The notes: a model not told the origin generated them from the letters alone. Positions 27,216 to 36,453 are shown, counted from the stretch's first letter. The stretch: DNA of 64,000 nucleotides from Methylopila sp. 73B (GCF_000526315.1 NZ_JAFV01000001.1:2976001-3040000), one strand, 5' to 3'. Made by a program: numbers and translations.

Positions 27216-27727
27216 CAAGAAATTTCCCTTTTCGACTTTTGAGCAATGTTCGCTGTCTTATGGGATCTGAGACGAAACCTGCGTCGCCTCAGATCGAAAC
27301 GGTACCGAAGCTGAGTCGCGTTGCAAGCCTGTACTTTTGTGATGATTTACGTCGATCGGCGGGCAAACGTCGGATTGGTCAATTCCTGTCACAGGACGCG
27401 ACGTGCGCGATCCCGCCCGTGATTCCGGGAAGAACCAGCGCTCCGTGACGACCCAACGGGCGCGCAGAGACCGCGTCTCGACTCCGTGTTTGAGCAAAAA
27501 CTGACGCGTTCGCCCCTCGCCCGCGCGAGCGGCTCCCGATAGAGGGGCAAGTTATTGAAATCATAACATATTTACATATTTTCGCGACAATGTAGCGCAG
27601 GCCGGCGTCAGCGCGCGCCCCATGGACCACATGCTTGCCATGGGAAATGCCGGCGCTAAGACACCTCCCCGCGGCGCGGGGCCATCCGTCTCGGGCCGGC
27701 GTTGGGCGTATCTGACGAAAGGCCGCG
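27216..27727. other. 512-base divergent gap in the peptide-export locus
   Basis: No convincing gene in either strand. Near the peptide gene there is an 8-bp perfect inverted repeat, GATCTGAG (27264-27271) and CTCAGATC (27288-27295), 50-80 bases upstream of its ATG. It could be an operator or a 5' UTR hairpin. A clearly AT-rich tract at 27551-27585 (TTATTGAAATCATAAC region) stands out in this GC-rich window and probably holds the exporter promoter. Confidence 0.5.
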
Positions 27728-29011
27728 ATGAGCTCTCCGCTGTTTCGCCAAGAAGTGGCCGCCGCACGCCGCGACGCCTGGCTCGGCGAAGCCCGTCTGG
27801 CGCAGCCCCTCCCGATCCAGCTGGTCGCCGGCATCTGCGTCGCGATGCTCATCGCGTTCGTGCTCTACGTGACCTTCGGCGTCTACACCCGGCGCGTGCA
27901 CGCCGAGGGCCTATTGACCCCGAACGTCGGCCTCATCACCATCGCGAGCCCCGCCGCGGGCCGCGTGCTGAGTTCAGGCGTGAAGGAGGGCGACAAGGTC
28001 GGCAAGGGGCAGTTGCTCTACACGATCAGCCTCGACGCTGTGTCGTCCAGCGGACCGACCCAGGAGCGCGTGATCGAGCAACTGGGCCGGCAGCGGGACA
28101 GCGTGGAGCAGCAGCGCGCGCTGCGCGCCGCCACCGCCGCGACCGAGAAGCGCTCGCTCGCCGAGCAGATCGAAAACCTCGAATCCCAGTCGAGCCAGCT
28201 CGCGGAGCAGATCGAGCTGCAGGACAAGCTGGTGACGCCGCTGAAGGACCGCGTCGACGTGCTCGTGAAGGCGCTGTCCGACGGCCTCGCCCGCGCGGCC
28301 GACCTGCAGAACCAGAACTACCTGTTCATGCAGGCGAGCTCGCAGCTCTCCCAGTTCAAGCAGGCCCGGCTCCAGCTCGAAGGCAAGCTTTCGGAGCTCA
28401 AGGCGCAGCACGCGACCTTCGACGACAACCTGTCGCGCGACCTCGCGGAAATGGACCGCGCCGCCGCGCAGCTCGAGCAGCAGCGGGCCGAAAGCGAAGC
28501 CCGCCGCGGCATCGAGGTGCGCGCGCCGGAAAACGGCACGCTGACCTCGATCCGCGCGCTCGCCGGCCAGAGCGTCGCCGCCGGCGCGCCGCTGCTCACC
28601 CTGCTGCCGACCGAGGGCCGGCTGCAGGCCAACCTGTTCGTGGACTCCTCCTCGATCGGCTTCATCGAAACGGGGGCGGTGGTGATGCTGCGCTACGCCG
28701 CCTTCCCGTTCCAGCGCTTCGGCCTGCACCGCGGCGTGGTGGTGGAGGTGACCCGCGCGCCCCTCGCGGGGGACGACGCGCCCGGCGCGCCGCCGAAGGG
28801 CGAAGGCGCGGCCGCGCAGGGCGGGCTCTACCGCATCATCGTCGAGCCTGACGAGAACAGCGTCATGGCCTACGGCGAGCGCCGGCGGCTGGAGGCGGGC
28901 ATGAAGGTGGACGCCGACATCGCGCTCGAGACCCGCTCGCTCTACCGCTGGCTGCTCGATCCGCTCTACCACGCCAAGCGCAGCCTCGACCTCGTAACGG
29001 AAGGCGGCTGA
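27728..29011 (+). CDS. HlyD/CvaA-type periplasmic adaptor of peptide exporter
   Basis: 427-residue membrane fusion protein. It has a cytoplasmic N-terminus, one membrane span (about 29-50), a lipoyl half (ASPAAGRVLSSGVKEGD), a long coiled coil (about 95-265) and the second lipoyl half (VRAPENGTLTSIRALAGQ), then a beta-barrel part. This is the CvaA/HlyD subtype that pairs with C39 exporters and an outer-membrane TolC. ATG 27728 has AAAGG upstream. The ABC exporter starts 4 bases after its stop. Confidence 0.88.
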   Translation: MSSPLFRQEVAAARRDAWLGEARLAQPLPIQLVAGICVAMLIAFVLYVTFGVYTRRVHAEGLLTPNVGLITIASPAAGRVLSSGVKEGDKVGKGQLLYTISLDAVSSSGPTQERVIEQLGRQRDSVEQQRALRAATAATEKRSLAEQIENLESQSSQLAEQIELQDKLVTPLKDRVDVLVKALSDGLARAADLQNQNYLFMQASSQLSQFKQARLQLEGKLSELKAQHATFDDNLSRDLAEMDRAAAQLEQQRAESEARRGIEVRAPENGTLTSIRALAGQSVAAGAPLLTLLPTEGRLQANLFVDSSSIGFIETGAVVMLRYAAFPFQRFGLHRGVVVEVTRAPLAGDDAPGAPPKGEGAAAQGGLYRIIVEPDENSVMAYGERRRLEAGMKVDADIALETRSLYRWLLDPLYHAKRSLDLVTEGG

Positions 29012-29015
29012 TCCG

Positions 29016-31124
29016 TTGAGCGTGCTCCAGACCCTCAAGTTCGGCTTCGGCCGGCGGCTGCCCGTCGTGCTGCAGGCGGAGGCCGCCGAATGCGGCATGG
29101 CCTGCGTCGCCATGGTGCTCGGGCGCTACGGCCGCCACGTCGACCTTGGCGCGCTGCGCCGCCGCCACGCGCTGTCGCTCAAGGGCATGACGCTGCGCAA
29201 CCTGATCGACCTCGCCGGCGGCATGGGGCTCGCGACCCGCGCGCTCCGCTGCGAGCTCGCCGACCTGCCGAAGCTCAAGACGCCCTGCATCCTGCACTGG
29301 GGGCTCAACCACTTCGTTGTGCTCGATCAGGTGCGCCCCAAGAGCCTCGTGATCCACGATCCCGCGCGCGGCCGCCGCGTCGTGCCGCTGGCGGAGGCCT
29401 CGCGCGAGTTCACCGGCGTCGCGCTCGAGGCCACGCCCGCCATGGAGTTCGTGCAGGAGACGGCCGCGCCCGGCTTCAAGCTCGGTCACCTCTTCCGCAA
29501 CATCTCGGGCGTGCGAGGCGCGCTCGGCCAGGTCTTCGTGCTCTCGCTCGGCATCGAGCTGGTCGCGATCCTGCTGCCGATCGCCTCGCAGATCGTGATC
29601 GACGAGGTCATCGTGAATGCGGACCTCGACCTGCTGCTGGTGGTCGCGATCGGCCTCGGATTGCTGCTGGTGACCCAGCTCGTGCTGGCCGTCGCCCGCA
29701 CCTGGGCGATCATGCTGGTCGGCGCGAACCTGAACTACCAATGGTCCGGCAGCCTGTTCGACCATCTGTCGCGCCTGCCGCTGGACTACTTCGAGAAGCG
29801 CCACGTCGGCGACGTGATCTCCCGCTTCGGCTCGCTCGCCACGATCCAGAAGGCGCTGACGACGGACCTCGTGCAGGCGACGCTCGACGGGATCATGTCG
29901 GTCGGCATGCTGATCATGCTCTCGATCTACGGCGGCTGGCTGACGCTGGTCGTGGCGGCCTCGACCCTGCTGACGACGGCGCTGCGCGTCGTCGCCTACA
30001 ACGCCTACCGCGAGGGCACCGAAGAGGCGATCGTCGCGGAGGCGCGGCAGCAGTCGCACTTCATCGAGACCGTGCGCGGCATGGCGAGCGTGAAGCTGCT
30101 CGACCTGCGGGAGCGCCGCCGCGGGGCCTGGATGAACCAGCTCGTCACCGCGCTCAACGCGCGGCTCAGGCTCCAGCGGCTCGACCTCGTCTTCGCCCGC
30201 GCCAACGAGCTGCTGTTCGGGCTCGACCGGCTGGTCCTGCTGGTGCTGGGCGCCCGCGCGGTGATCGACCAGTCCATGACGCTCGGCATGCTGGTCGCCT
30301 TCCTCGCCTACCGCGACCAGTTCTCGGCCCGCGTGGGCGCGCTGATCGACGCCGGCTTCAAGCTGCGCATGTTGAACGTCCAGACCGACCGGCTGTCGGA
30401 CATCGTGCTCAGCGACCCGGAGGAGCAGCCCGGCGCGCCCGAGCCAGCCGTCGGCCCCGCGGCCCCTGCCATCGCAGGCGGCTCAGGCGCGATCGGGGTG
30501 CGCAATCTCGCGTTGCGCTACGGCGACGACGAGCCCTGGGTGTTCCGCGATCTCGCCTTCGACGTGGAGCCGGGCTCGAGCCTCGCGATCACCGGACCGT
30601 CGGGCTGCGGAAAGACGACGCTGCTCAAGATCATGATGGGACTGCTGCCGCCGAGCGAGGGCGCGGTGCTGGTCGACGGCCGCGACATCCGCACCGGCGG
30701 CGGCCCCGCCGCGCACCGCCGTTCGATCGCCGGCGTGATGCAGAACGACGGACTGTTCGCCGGCTCGATAGCCGAGAACATTTCCTCTTTCGATGAGCAT
30801 CCCGATCTCGGCTGGCTCCAGGAGTGCGCCGCGCGCGCGGCGATCCTCGACGACGTCAGGCGCACTCCGATGGGCTTCGAGACCCTGGTCGGCGACATGG
30901 GCTCGACGCTCTCCGGCGGCCAGAAGCAACGCGTCGTGCTCGCCCGCGCGCTCTACCGCCGGCCGCAGATCCTGTTCCTCGACGAGGCCACCAGCCACCT
31001 CGACGAGCCGACCGAAGCGGCGATCGCCGCAGCGCTGCGGGAGCTGAAGATGACGCGCGTGATCGTCGCCCACCGCCCGGCGACGATCGCGCACGCGGAC
31101 TTCGCGCTCGCCCTCGGCGGATGA
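29016..31124 (+). CDS. C39-peptidase ABC exporter (PCAT)
   Basis: 702-residue peptide-processing exporter. An N-terminal C39 cysteine peptidase (Cys26 in AAECGMAC, His99 in NHFVVLD, Asp115 in IHDPARG, all present) is followed by a six-span transmembrane domain (about 160-430) and an ABC ATPase (Walker A GPSGCGKTT, signature LSGGQKQR, Walker B ILFLDEATSHLDE, H-loop AHRPATIAH). It should cleave double-glycine leaders and export the core, here most simply the divergent 62-residue peptide. Start TTG 29016, with GGAAGG ahead; GTG 29022 is an alternative. All catalytic residues are intact. Confidence 0.9.
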   Translation: MSVLQTLKFGFGRRLPVVLQAEAAECGMACVAMVLGRYGRHVDLGALRRRHALSLKGMTLRNLIDLAGGMGLATRALRCELADLPKLKTPCILHWGLNHFVVLDQVRPKSLVIHDPARGRRVVPLAEASREFTGVALEATPAMEFVQETAAPGFKLGHLFRNISGVRGALGQVFVLSLGIELVAILLPIASQIVIDEVIVNADLDLLLVVAIGLGLLLVTQLVLAVARTWAIMLVGANLNYQWSGSLFDHLSRLPLDYFEKRHVGDVISRFGSLATIQKALTTDLVQATLDGIMSVGMLIMLSIYGGWLTLVVAASTLLTTALRVVAYNAYREGTEEAIVAEARQQSHFIETVRGMASVKLLDLRERRRGAWMNQLVTALNARLRLQRLDLVFARANELLFGLDRLVLLVLGARAVIDQSMTLGMLVAFLAYRDQFSARVGALIDAGFKLRMLNVQTDRLSDIVLSDPEEQPGAPEPAVGPAAPAIAGGSGAIGVRNLALRYGDDEPWVFRDLAFDVEPGSSLAITGPSGCGKTTLLKIMMGLLPPSEGAVLVDGRDIRTGGGPAAHRRSIAGVMQNDGLFAGSIAENISSFDEHPDLGWLQECAARAAILDDVRRTPMGFETLVGDMGSTLSGGQKQRVVLARALYRRPQILFLDEATSHLDEPTEAAIAAALRELKMTRVIVAHRPATIAHADFALALGG

Positions 31125-31226
31125 GCGGAGCCTCCGGGGCGCGCCTTGCGGATTTTTCCGCGCCTTCTGTCGGGACCGTCGCCAGTCGACCGTCCTAAGG
31201 TTCGCACCACCCGACAGGAGGCCGCG

Positions 31227-31649
31227 ATGTCCAAGCTGATCTTCATCAACCTGCCCGTGACCGACCTCGCCCGCTCGATCGCCTTCTACGAAGCGGTCGG
31301 CGCCCGGAAGAACCCGAACTTCTCCGACGACACCGCCGCCTGCATGGTCTTTTCCGAGACCATCCACGCCATGCTGCTGACGCACGACAAGTTCCGGCAG
31401 TTCACGTCGAAGCCGATCGTCGACGCCAAGACGGCCTGCGAGGTGCTGATCTGCGTGTCGGAGGCGAGCCGCGAGGCCGTCGACGCCGCCGTCGAGAAGG
31501 CCGTCGCAGCCGGCGGCGCGCCGGACCCGACGCCGGTCCAGGACTACGGCTTCATGTATGGCCGCAGCTACGAGGACCCGGACGGCCACGTCTGGGAGGT
31601 GATGTGGATGGACCCGGCCGCCGCCGCGGGCGGCCCGCCGGCGGCCTGA
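31227..31649 (+). CDS. VOC/glyoxalase-family protein
   Basis: 140-residue protein of the vicinal oxygen chelate fold (FINLPVTDLARSIAFYEAVG at the start, YEDPDGHVWEVMWMDP near the end). It belongs to the YaeR/PhnB-like or glyoxalase/bleomycin-resistance-like set whose substrate is usually unknown. ATG 31227 has AGGAGG upstream. It is 102 bases after the exporter gene and in the same direction. It is not an obvious immunity protein, though its position makes that worth keeping in mind. Confidence 0.8.
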   Translation: MSKLIFINLPVTDLARSIAFYEAVGARKNPNFSDDTAACMVFSETIHAMLLTHDKFRQFTSKPIVDAKTACEVLICVSEASREAVDAAVEKAVAAGGAPDPTPVQDYGFMYGRSYEDPDGHVWEVMWMDPAAAAGGPPAA

Positions 31650-31700
31650 CCGGAGGACGGCGCGCCTCGGCGCTCGAGGCGGCCCACCGAGGCGTGAGCG

Positions 31701-32450
31701 TCAGACCGGCGGCGGCGACGCCAGCACGAAGTGGTAAACCGCGAAGCCGATCGCGATGACGACGGCCGCCACCAGCAGGATACGGCCGACATGGCCGCTC
31801 GCGGACACCGGCTCGGACGCGTCGACCGCGGCCGGCGCGGGCTCCGGCTCGGCCTGTTCCGACAGCCGCGGGGCGCCCGCAGGCGGCGCGAACGGCGGCG
31901 GAGGCGGGGCGGCGACGTCGAGCGGAGGGGCCGCGACCGTCGGAGTGGGCCCTGCCGCCGGCTCCTCGTGGACGAGCGGCGGCGCGTCGGCCATCGGCGT
32001 CTCGACGCCGCGGCTCTCGATCTCACGGGCGAGGTTGGCGAAGAAGCTCTCCGCCATCTGCCGGGCGACGCCGACCACCACCCGCGAGCCGAGCTGGGCG
32101 ACCTTGCCGCCGACCTCGGCGTGGCCGTCGTAGGCGACGACGGTCTCGGCGCCCTCGGCGGTCAGCGTCACCTCGGCCTGGCCCTTGGCGAAGCCGGCGG
32201 ACCCGCCCGAGGCCTGGCCCGCCAGCGAGAACCGATACGGAGGTTCGGCGTCGAGCAGAGTGAAGGTTCCCGCAAACAGCGCCTTCACCGGCCCGACCTT
32301 GGCGGAGGCGGCCGCCTTCATCTCCTGGTCCGAAATCCGCTCCAGGCTTTCGCATCCGGGCACGCTCGCCCTGAGCGCGTCCGGGTCGTTGAGCGCCGCC
32401 CACACCGCGTCGCGCGGGGCGGGAAGCCGATAAGACCCTGAAAGCTCCAT
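31701..32450 (-). CDS. coxG: CoxG-like SRPBCC protein with C-terminal membrane anchor
   Basis: 249-residue protein. The N-terminal 148 residues are the CO-dehydrogenase-subunit-G (SRPBCC) fold ([28 protein letters not shown]). A Pro/Ala-rich linker (about 155-220) and a C-terminal membrane span (about 222-244) follow. CoxG anchors molybdenum CO dehydrogenases to the membrane during maturation, but no coxMSL genes are here, so its partner is unknown. ATG at 32448-32450 begins the usual [13 protein letters not shown]. Confidence 0.85.
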   Translation of the reverse strand: MELSGSYRLPAPRDAVWAALNDPDALRASVPGCESLERISDQEMKAAASAKVGPVKALFAGTFTLLDAEPPYRFSLAGQASGGSAGFAKGQAEVTLTAEGAETVVAYDGHAEVGGKVAQLGSRVVVGVARQMAESFFANLAREIESRGVETPMADAPPLVHEEPAAGPTPTVAAPPLDVAAPPPPPFAPPAGAPRLSEQAEPEPAPAAVDASEPVSASGHVGRILLVAAVVIAIGFAVYHFVLASPPPV

Positions 32451-32603
32451 GGGAACGCTGACCTGACGGGAGTTGGAGACGGCGCGGACAATATTGCGCA
32501 CAAGGGGGTCCGGTCCAGTCGCCGCGCGCTCTTGCGGCGAGCGATCGGAGGCGCATTGTGGCGCGGCTCGCCGCGAACGCGGCATGGATCGCAGGATTGG
32601 CTC

Positions 32604-33293
32604 ATGACGTCGTATGTGTTCGCGCCCCCGCCCCAGCCCGCCGTTGCGGTCAAGGGCTCGTCCGCCCTGTTCCCGGCGCGGCGGGTCTATTGCATCGGGC
32701 GCAACTACGCCGCCCACGCCGTCGAGATGGGCCACGACCCCAACCGCGAGCCGCCGTTCTTCTTCCTGAAGACCCCCGACGCTCTCCTGCCCACGGGCCG
32801 GACCTTCCCCTATCCGCCCGGCACCTCCGATCTCCATTACGAGATCGAGATGGTGGTCGCGCTCGGCAAAGGCGGCCGCGACGTCCCGGAGGCCGAAGCC
32901 CTCGACCTCGTGTTCGGCTATGGCGTCGGGATCGACTTCACCCGCCGCGACCTGCAGGCGGAGGCCAAGAAGCTCGCGCGACCGTGGGAGATCGGCAAGG
33001 CCTTCGACCACGCCGCGCCCTGCGGCCCGATCGCGCCCGCGTCCGAGATCGGTCACCCCGCCCGCGGCGCGGTCACCCTGGACGTCAACGGCGAGCGCCG
33101 CCAGACCGGCGACCTCGACCAGATGATCTGGAAGACGCCGGAGATGATCGCCTACCTCTCGCGCTACTTCGAGCTCGCCGGCGGCGACCTGATCTTCTCC
33201 GGCACGCCCTCCGGCGTCGGCGCGGTGGTGAGGGGCGACACGCTGGAAGGCTGGGTCGAGGGCGTCGGCGAGATCGTTGTGACGGTGGGTTGA
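32604..33293 (+). CDS. Fumarylacetoacetate hydrolase-family protein
   Basis: 229-residue hydrolase of the FAH/FAHD1/YcgM group. [18 protein letters not shown] (about 30-47), metal-binding Glu residues in [14 protein letters not shown], and [11 protein letters not shown] are diagnostic. Members act as acylpyruvases, oxaloacetate decarboxylases or 2-hydroxyhepta-diene-dioate isomerases; the exact substrate cannot be told. Start ATG 32604; an upstream in-frame extension lacks homology. Confidence 0.85.
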   Translation: MTSYVFAPPPQPAVAVKGSSALFPARRVYCIGRNYAAHAVEMGHDPNREPPFFFLKTPDALLPTGRTFPYPPGTSDLHYEIEMVVALGKGGRDVPEAEALDLVFGYGVGIDFTRRDLQAEAKKLARPWEIGKAFDHAAPCGPIAPASEIGHPARGAVTLDVNGERRQTGDLDQMIWKTPEMIAYLSRYFELAGGDLIFSGTPSGVGAVVRGDTLEGWVEGVGEIVVTVG

Positions 33294-33803
33294 CGACGTT
33301 CACGCAACCGTCTCACGAAAGCGTTACCTGAAGCGCCCGGGGTGGACCACGGCGAGAGCGTGGACGGCCGCCGATCGAGAGGCCTTCTGTCCGACGCCTC
33401 GCCCCTCAGCATCGCTCCATCGGGACGCGCGCCGTCCCGGTGGATCTCGGTCGCCGGCTTCACCGCGGCGCTCGGCGCCGGCGTCGTCTACTCCGGCGTC
33501 AGCCGGCTCCACGACCTGCAGGCCGCGCCGCTCGGCTCGTGGTTCCGACCGCCTGCGCCCTGAACGCGCCGTCGAGCCGGGGGGACATCGCGGCCTTCAC
33601 GGCCAACTCCTCGGCCCGCAACGCATCGCCCTCGGCGGCCTCCTCGCCCGCCTGCCGTCCTGGACCACGCCCAACGACGGGAGGCGCCAAGCGGAAACGA
33701 TTGTGCATCTTGAGCCGGAGAGGTAAGGACGCGCCTTCCGCCGTACGTTCCCACGTTTCCAGCGCGCGATGTCTTGCGCGCCCGAAGTCGAAAGCCTCCG
33801 CCC
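33294..33803. other. Gap of about 510 bases with one doubtful small ORF
   Basis: Between the FAH-family gene and the MFS gene. The only candidate is a GTG-started 73-codon frame (33342-33563), listed separately. The rest (33564-33803) shows no homology I recognise, no strong hairpin and no AT-rich promoter. Confidence 0.4.
33342..33563 (+). CDS. Possible small membrane protein
   Basis: 73 codons starting with GTG. Residues 36-58 (WISVAGFTAALGAGVVYSG and on) could span the membrane, and the second half shows strict G/C at third positions like neighbouring genes. The first half does not, and there is no good ribosome-binding site or recognisable homology. It may be real, or a coincidence of GC-rich DNA. 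Confidence 0.3.
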   Translation: MDHGESVDGRRSRGLLSDASPLSIAPSGRAPSRWISVAGFTAALGAGVVYSGVSRLHDLQAAPLGSWFRPPAP

Positions 33804-35120
33804 GTGACGTCGTCGCCCGCTCCCCGCAACTCCCCCGCACGCGTGCTGTTCGCGAGCTTGATCGGCACGACGATCGAATTCTTCGACTTCTACATCTATG
33901 CGACCGCCGCGGTGCTGGTGTTTCCGAAGCTGTTCTTCCCGACCAGCGACCCGACCTCCGCCGTGCTGCAGTCGTTCGCGACCTTCGCGATCGCCTTCTT
34001 CGCGCGGCCGGTGGGCGCGGCGATCTTCGGCCACTTCGGCGACCGCATCGGCCGCAAGGCGACGCTCGTCGCGGCGCTGATGCTGATGGGCCTTTCCACC
34101 GTCGCGATCGGCCTGCTGCCGACCTACGCCGCGATCGGCGTGGCGGCGCCGCTGCTGCTCGCGGTCTGCCGGCTCGGCCAGGGCTTGGGGCTCGGCGGCG
34201 AATGGGGCGGCGCGGTGCTGCTCGCGACCGAGAACGCCCCTCCCGGCAAGGCCGCCTGGTACGGCATGTTCCCGCAGCTCGGCGCTCCGATCGGCTTCAT
34301 CTGCTCCGCCGCGAGCTTCCTCGCGCTCGACGCGTTCCTCACCGACGAGCAGTTCTTCTCCTTCGGCTGGCGCATCCCCTTCGTCGCGAGCGCGCTGCTG
34401 GTCTTCGTCGGGCTCTACGTGCGCCTCAAGATCCACGAGACGCCCGCGTTCCAGAAGGCGCTCGACAAGCAGGAACGCGTGCGGGTGCCGATGCTGACCG
34501 TGCTGAAGGACCACCCCGGCACGCTGGTCCTCGGGACGCTTGGCGCCACGGCCACCTTCACGATTTTCTACCTGATGACCGTGTTCGCGCTGAGCTGGGG
34601 CACGTCGGAGCTGCATTTCACCCGTGGCGACTTCCTGCCGCTGCAGATGATCGGCATGGTGGTGTTCGCGCTCACGATCCCGCTCGCCGCCAAAATCGCG
34701 GACCGGGTCGGCCGCGACGTGGCGTTGATCGCGGCGACGGCCGCCATCTTCCTGTTCGGCTTCGCCTTCGAGCCGCTGTTCACCGAGGGCCACGTGCTGC
34801 TGGTGACGCTGTTCCTGGCGATCGGCCTCGGGCTGATGGGCTGCACCTACGGGCCGCTGGGCGCCGCTCTGGCCGAGCTGTTCCCGACCGCGGTGCGCTA
34901 CACCGGCGCCTCGCTGACCTTCAACCTCGCCGGCATCCTCGGCGCCTCGCCGGCGCCTTACGTCGCGACCTACCTCGCCAAGACCTATGGCCTCGCCGCG
35001 GTCGGCTGGTATCTTTCGGCGATGGCGGCGATGACCGGCCTCGCGCTGATCGCCGTCGCCCGGCGCGCCCGCCGGGGCGCGGCGGCGCTGGCGGCGGAGG
35101 CTGCGGCGACCGCGCGCTGA
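33804..35120 (+). CDS. MFS transporter, metabolite:H+ symporter type
   Basis: 438 residues if started at GTG 33804 (TTG 33774 would add ten). Twelve hydrophobic segments, with the MHS-family N-terminus ASLIGTTIEFFDFYIYATAA and the loop motif GHFGDRIGRKATLV. ARPVGAAIFG and RLGQGLGLGGEWGGAVL are typical of the ProP/ShiA/KgtP group, which takes up organic acids or osmolytes. Substrate unknown. It ends 4 bases before the convergent nth gene. Confidence 0.85.
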   Translation: MTSSPAPRNSPARVLFASLIGTTIEFFDFYIYATAAVLVFPKLFFPTSDPTSAVLQSFATFAIAFFARPVGAAIFGHFGDRIGRKATLVAALMLMGLSTVAIGLLPTYAAIGVAAPLLLAVCRLGQGLGLGGEWGGAVLLATENAPPGKAAWYGMFPQLGAPIGFICSAASFLALDAFLTDEQFFSFGWRIPFVASALLVFVGLYVRLKIHETPAFQKALDKQERVRVPMLTVLKDHPGTLVLGTLGATATFTIFYLMTVFALSWGTSELHFTRGDFLPLQMIGMVVFALTIPLAAKIADRVGRDVALIAATAAIFLFGFAFEPLFTEGHVLLVTLFLAIGLGLMGCTYGPLGAALAELFPTAVRYTGASLTFNLAGILGASPAPYVATYLAKTYGLAAVGWYLSAMAAMTGLALIAVARRARRGAAALAAEAAATAR

Positions 35121-35124
35121 GCGG

Positions 35125-35877
35125 TCAGCCGGGTCCGGGGGTCTTCGGCTCGAACGGGCACAGGTCCGCGATCAGGCAGCGGTAACACTCGGGCCTGCGG
35201 GCCTTGCAGACGTAGCGGCCGTGCAGGATCAGCCAATGGTGGGCGTGCCGGCGGTAGGCGTCGGGCACGGCGGCCTCGAGCCCGAGCTCGACCTCCAGCG
35301 GCGTCTTGCCGGGCGCGAGTTGGGTGCGGTTGCCGACGCGGAACAGATGGGTGTCGACCGCGATCGTCGGCTCTCCGAAGGCGGTGTTCATCACCACGTT
35401 CGCGGTCTTCCGGCCGACGCCCGGCAGCAGCTCCAGCGCGGCGCGCGACGGCGGCACCGAGCCGCCGTGCTCCGCGATCAGCCGCTCGGACAGCGCGATG
35501 ACGTTCTTCGCCTTGGCGCGGAACAGGCCGATGGTGCGGATGAGCTCGCGCACCCGCTCCTCGCCCAGGGCCACCATCGCCTCGGGCGTCGCGGCCTCGG
35601 CGTAGAGCCGGCGCGTCGCCTTGTTGACGCCGACGTCGGTCGCCTGCGCGGACAGCACCACGGCGACCAGCAGCGTGTAGGGATCGACGTATTCAAGTTC
35701 GCCCTTGGGCTCGGGGTCGCGCGCGTGGAAGCGGCGGAAGATCTCTTCGACAACGGCAGGCGGCAGTCGTTTCGCGCGCGCACGCGTCGCGGCCGGCTTC
35801 CTGGTCGGCTTCTTGGCCGGAGCGGGTTCCGGAGCGGGTTTCAGGGTCTTGGCGGCGGGTGTCTGGCGGGGCGGCAT
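35125..35877 (-). CDS. nth: Endonuclease III
   Basis: 250-residue DNA glycosylase/AP lyase that removes oxidised pyrimidines. The HhH-GPD motif is LPGVGRKTANVVMNTAFG with catalytic Lys, followed by the catalytic Asp in IAVDTHLFRVGNR. The C-terminal 4Fe-4S cysteines are C-x6-C-x2-C-x5-C (CKARRPECYRCLIADLC). The first 38 residues are a Lys/Pro/Ala-rich extension, absent from the E. coli enzyme but common in alphaproteobacteria. Confidence 0.94.
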   Translation of the reverse strand: MPPRQTPAAKTLKPAPEPAPAKKPTRKPAATRARAKRLPPAVVEEIFRRFHARDPEPKGELEYVDPYTLLVAVVLSAQATDVGVNKATRRLYAEAATPEAMVALGEERVRELIRTIGLFRAKAKNVIALSERLIAEHGGSVPPSRAALELLPGVGRKTANVVMNTAFGEPTIAVDTHLFRVGNRTQLAPGKTPLEVELGLEAAVPDAYRRHAHHWLILHGRYVCKARRPECYRCLIADLCPFEPKTPGPG

Positions 35878-35897
35878 CCCTGCGTTATACTGAAGCC

Positions 35898-36416
35898 ATG
35901 ACGCCGGACGCCAGATCGTATCGCGCGGCGGAAGACCCGGTCTTCGACGCCGAGATCACGCCGCACCGCTCGCTCGGTCCTCGCGGCTTCGCGATCCTCA
36001 TGGCCGCGTTCGGGACCGCGTCGCTGCTCCTCAGCATCCCCTTCTTCCTGATCGGCGCCTGGCCGGTGGTGGGATTCTTCGGCCTCGACGTCGCCCTGCT
36101 GTGGCTCGCCTTCCGCATGAGCTTCACGGAGGGGCGCGCCTGCGAGAAGATCGTGCTCACCTACCTCGAGCTCGTCGTCCGCCGGGTCACGCCAAAGGGC
36201 GTCGCCCAGGAGTGGCGGTTCAATCCGTCCTGGGTCCGGCTCGAGAGCGAGACCGACGCCGACTTCGGCATGACGCGGCTGGCGGTGCGTTCGCGTGAAG
36301 CGTCGATCGACGTCGCCCGGGCGCTGTCGCCGCACGAGCGGGCCGAGTTCGCCGACGCTTTCGGCGCAGCGCTCGCCGCCGCCAAGGCCGGTCCCCGCTT
36401 CGCCAACGAGCGCTGA
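35898..36416 (+). CDS. DUF2244 integral membrane protein
   Basis: 172-residue protein with two membrane spans (about 35-77: PRGFAILMAAFGTASLLL, then PVVGFFGLDVALLWLAF) and a C-terminal soluble part (RITPKG-like VTPKGVAQEWRFNPSWVRLE). Typical of alphaproteobacterial DUF2244, whose role is unknown. ATG 35898 was chosen; it is divergent from nth with only 20 bases between starts, the usual neighbourhood in this group. Confidence 0.85.
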   Translation: MTPDARSYRAAEDPVFDAEITPHRSLGPRGFAILMAAFGTASLLLSIPFFLIGAWPVVGFFGLDVALLWLAFRMSFTEGRACEKIVLTYLELVVRRVTPKGVAQEWRFNPSWVRLESETDADFGMTRLAVRSREASIDVARALSPHERAEFADAFGAALAAAKAGPRFANER

Positions 36417-36453
36417 GGCGCGGCGTCTCCCCGCGCCGCCCAGCTTCGCCGCA

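Noticed and set aside
27239-27448. 69-codon plus-strand frame in the bacteriocin gap as an immunity gene
   Set aside because: No membrane segments, no ribosome-binding site, mixed codon use; not distinguishable from chance.
27728-31124. HlyD and ABC exporter as the hemophore's type I secretion system
   Set aside because: The ABC protein has a complete C39 peptidase for double-glycine leaders and stands next to a matching leader peptide; HasA/RTX proteins use exporters without an active C39 peptidase and keep their C-terminal signals.
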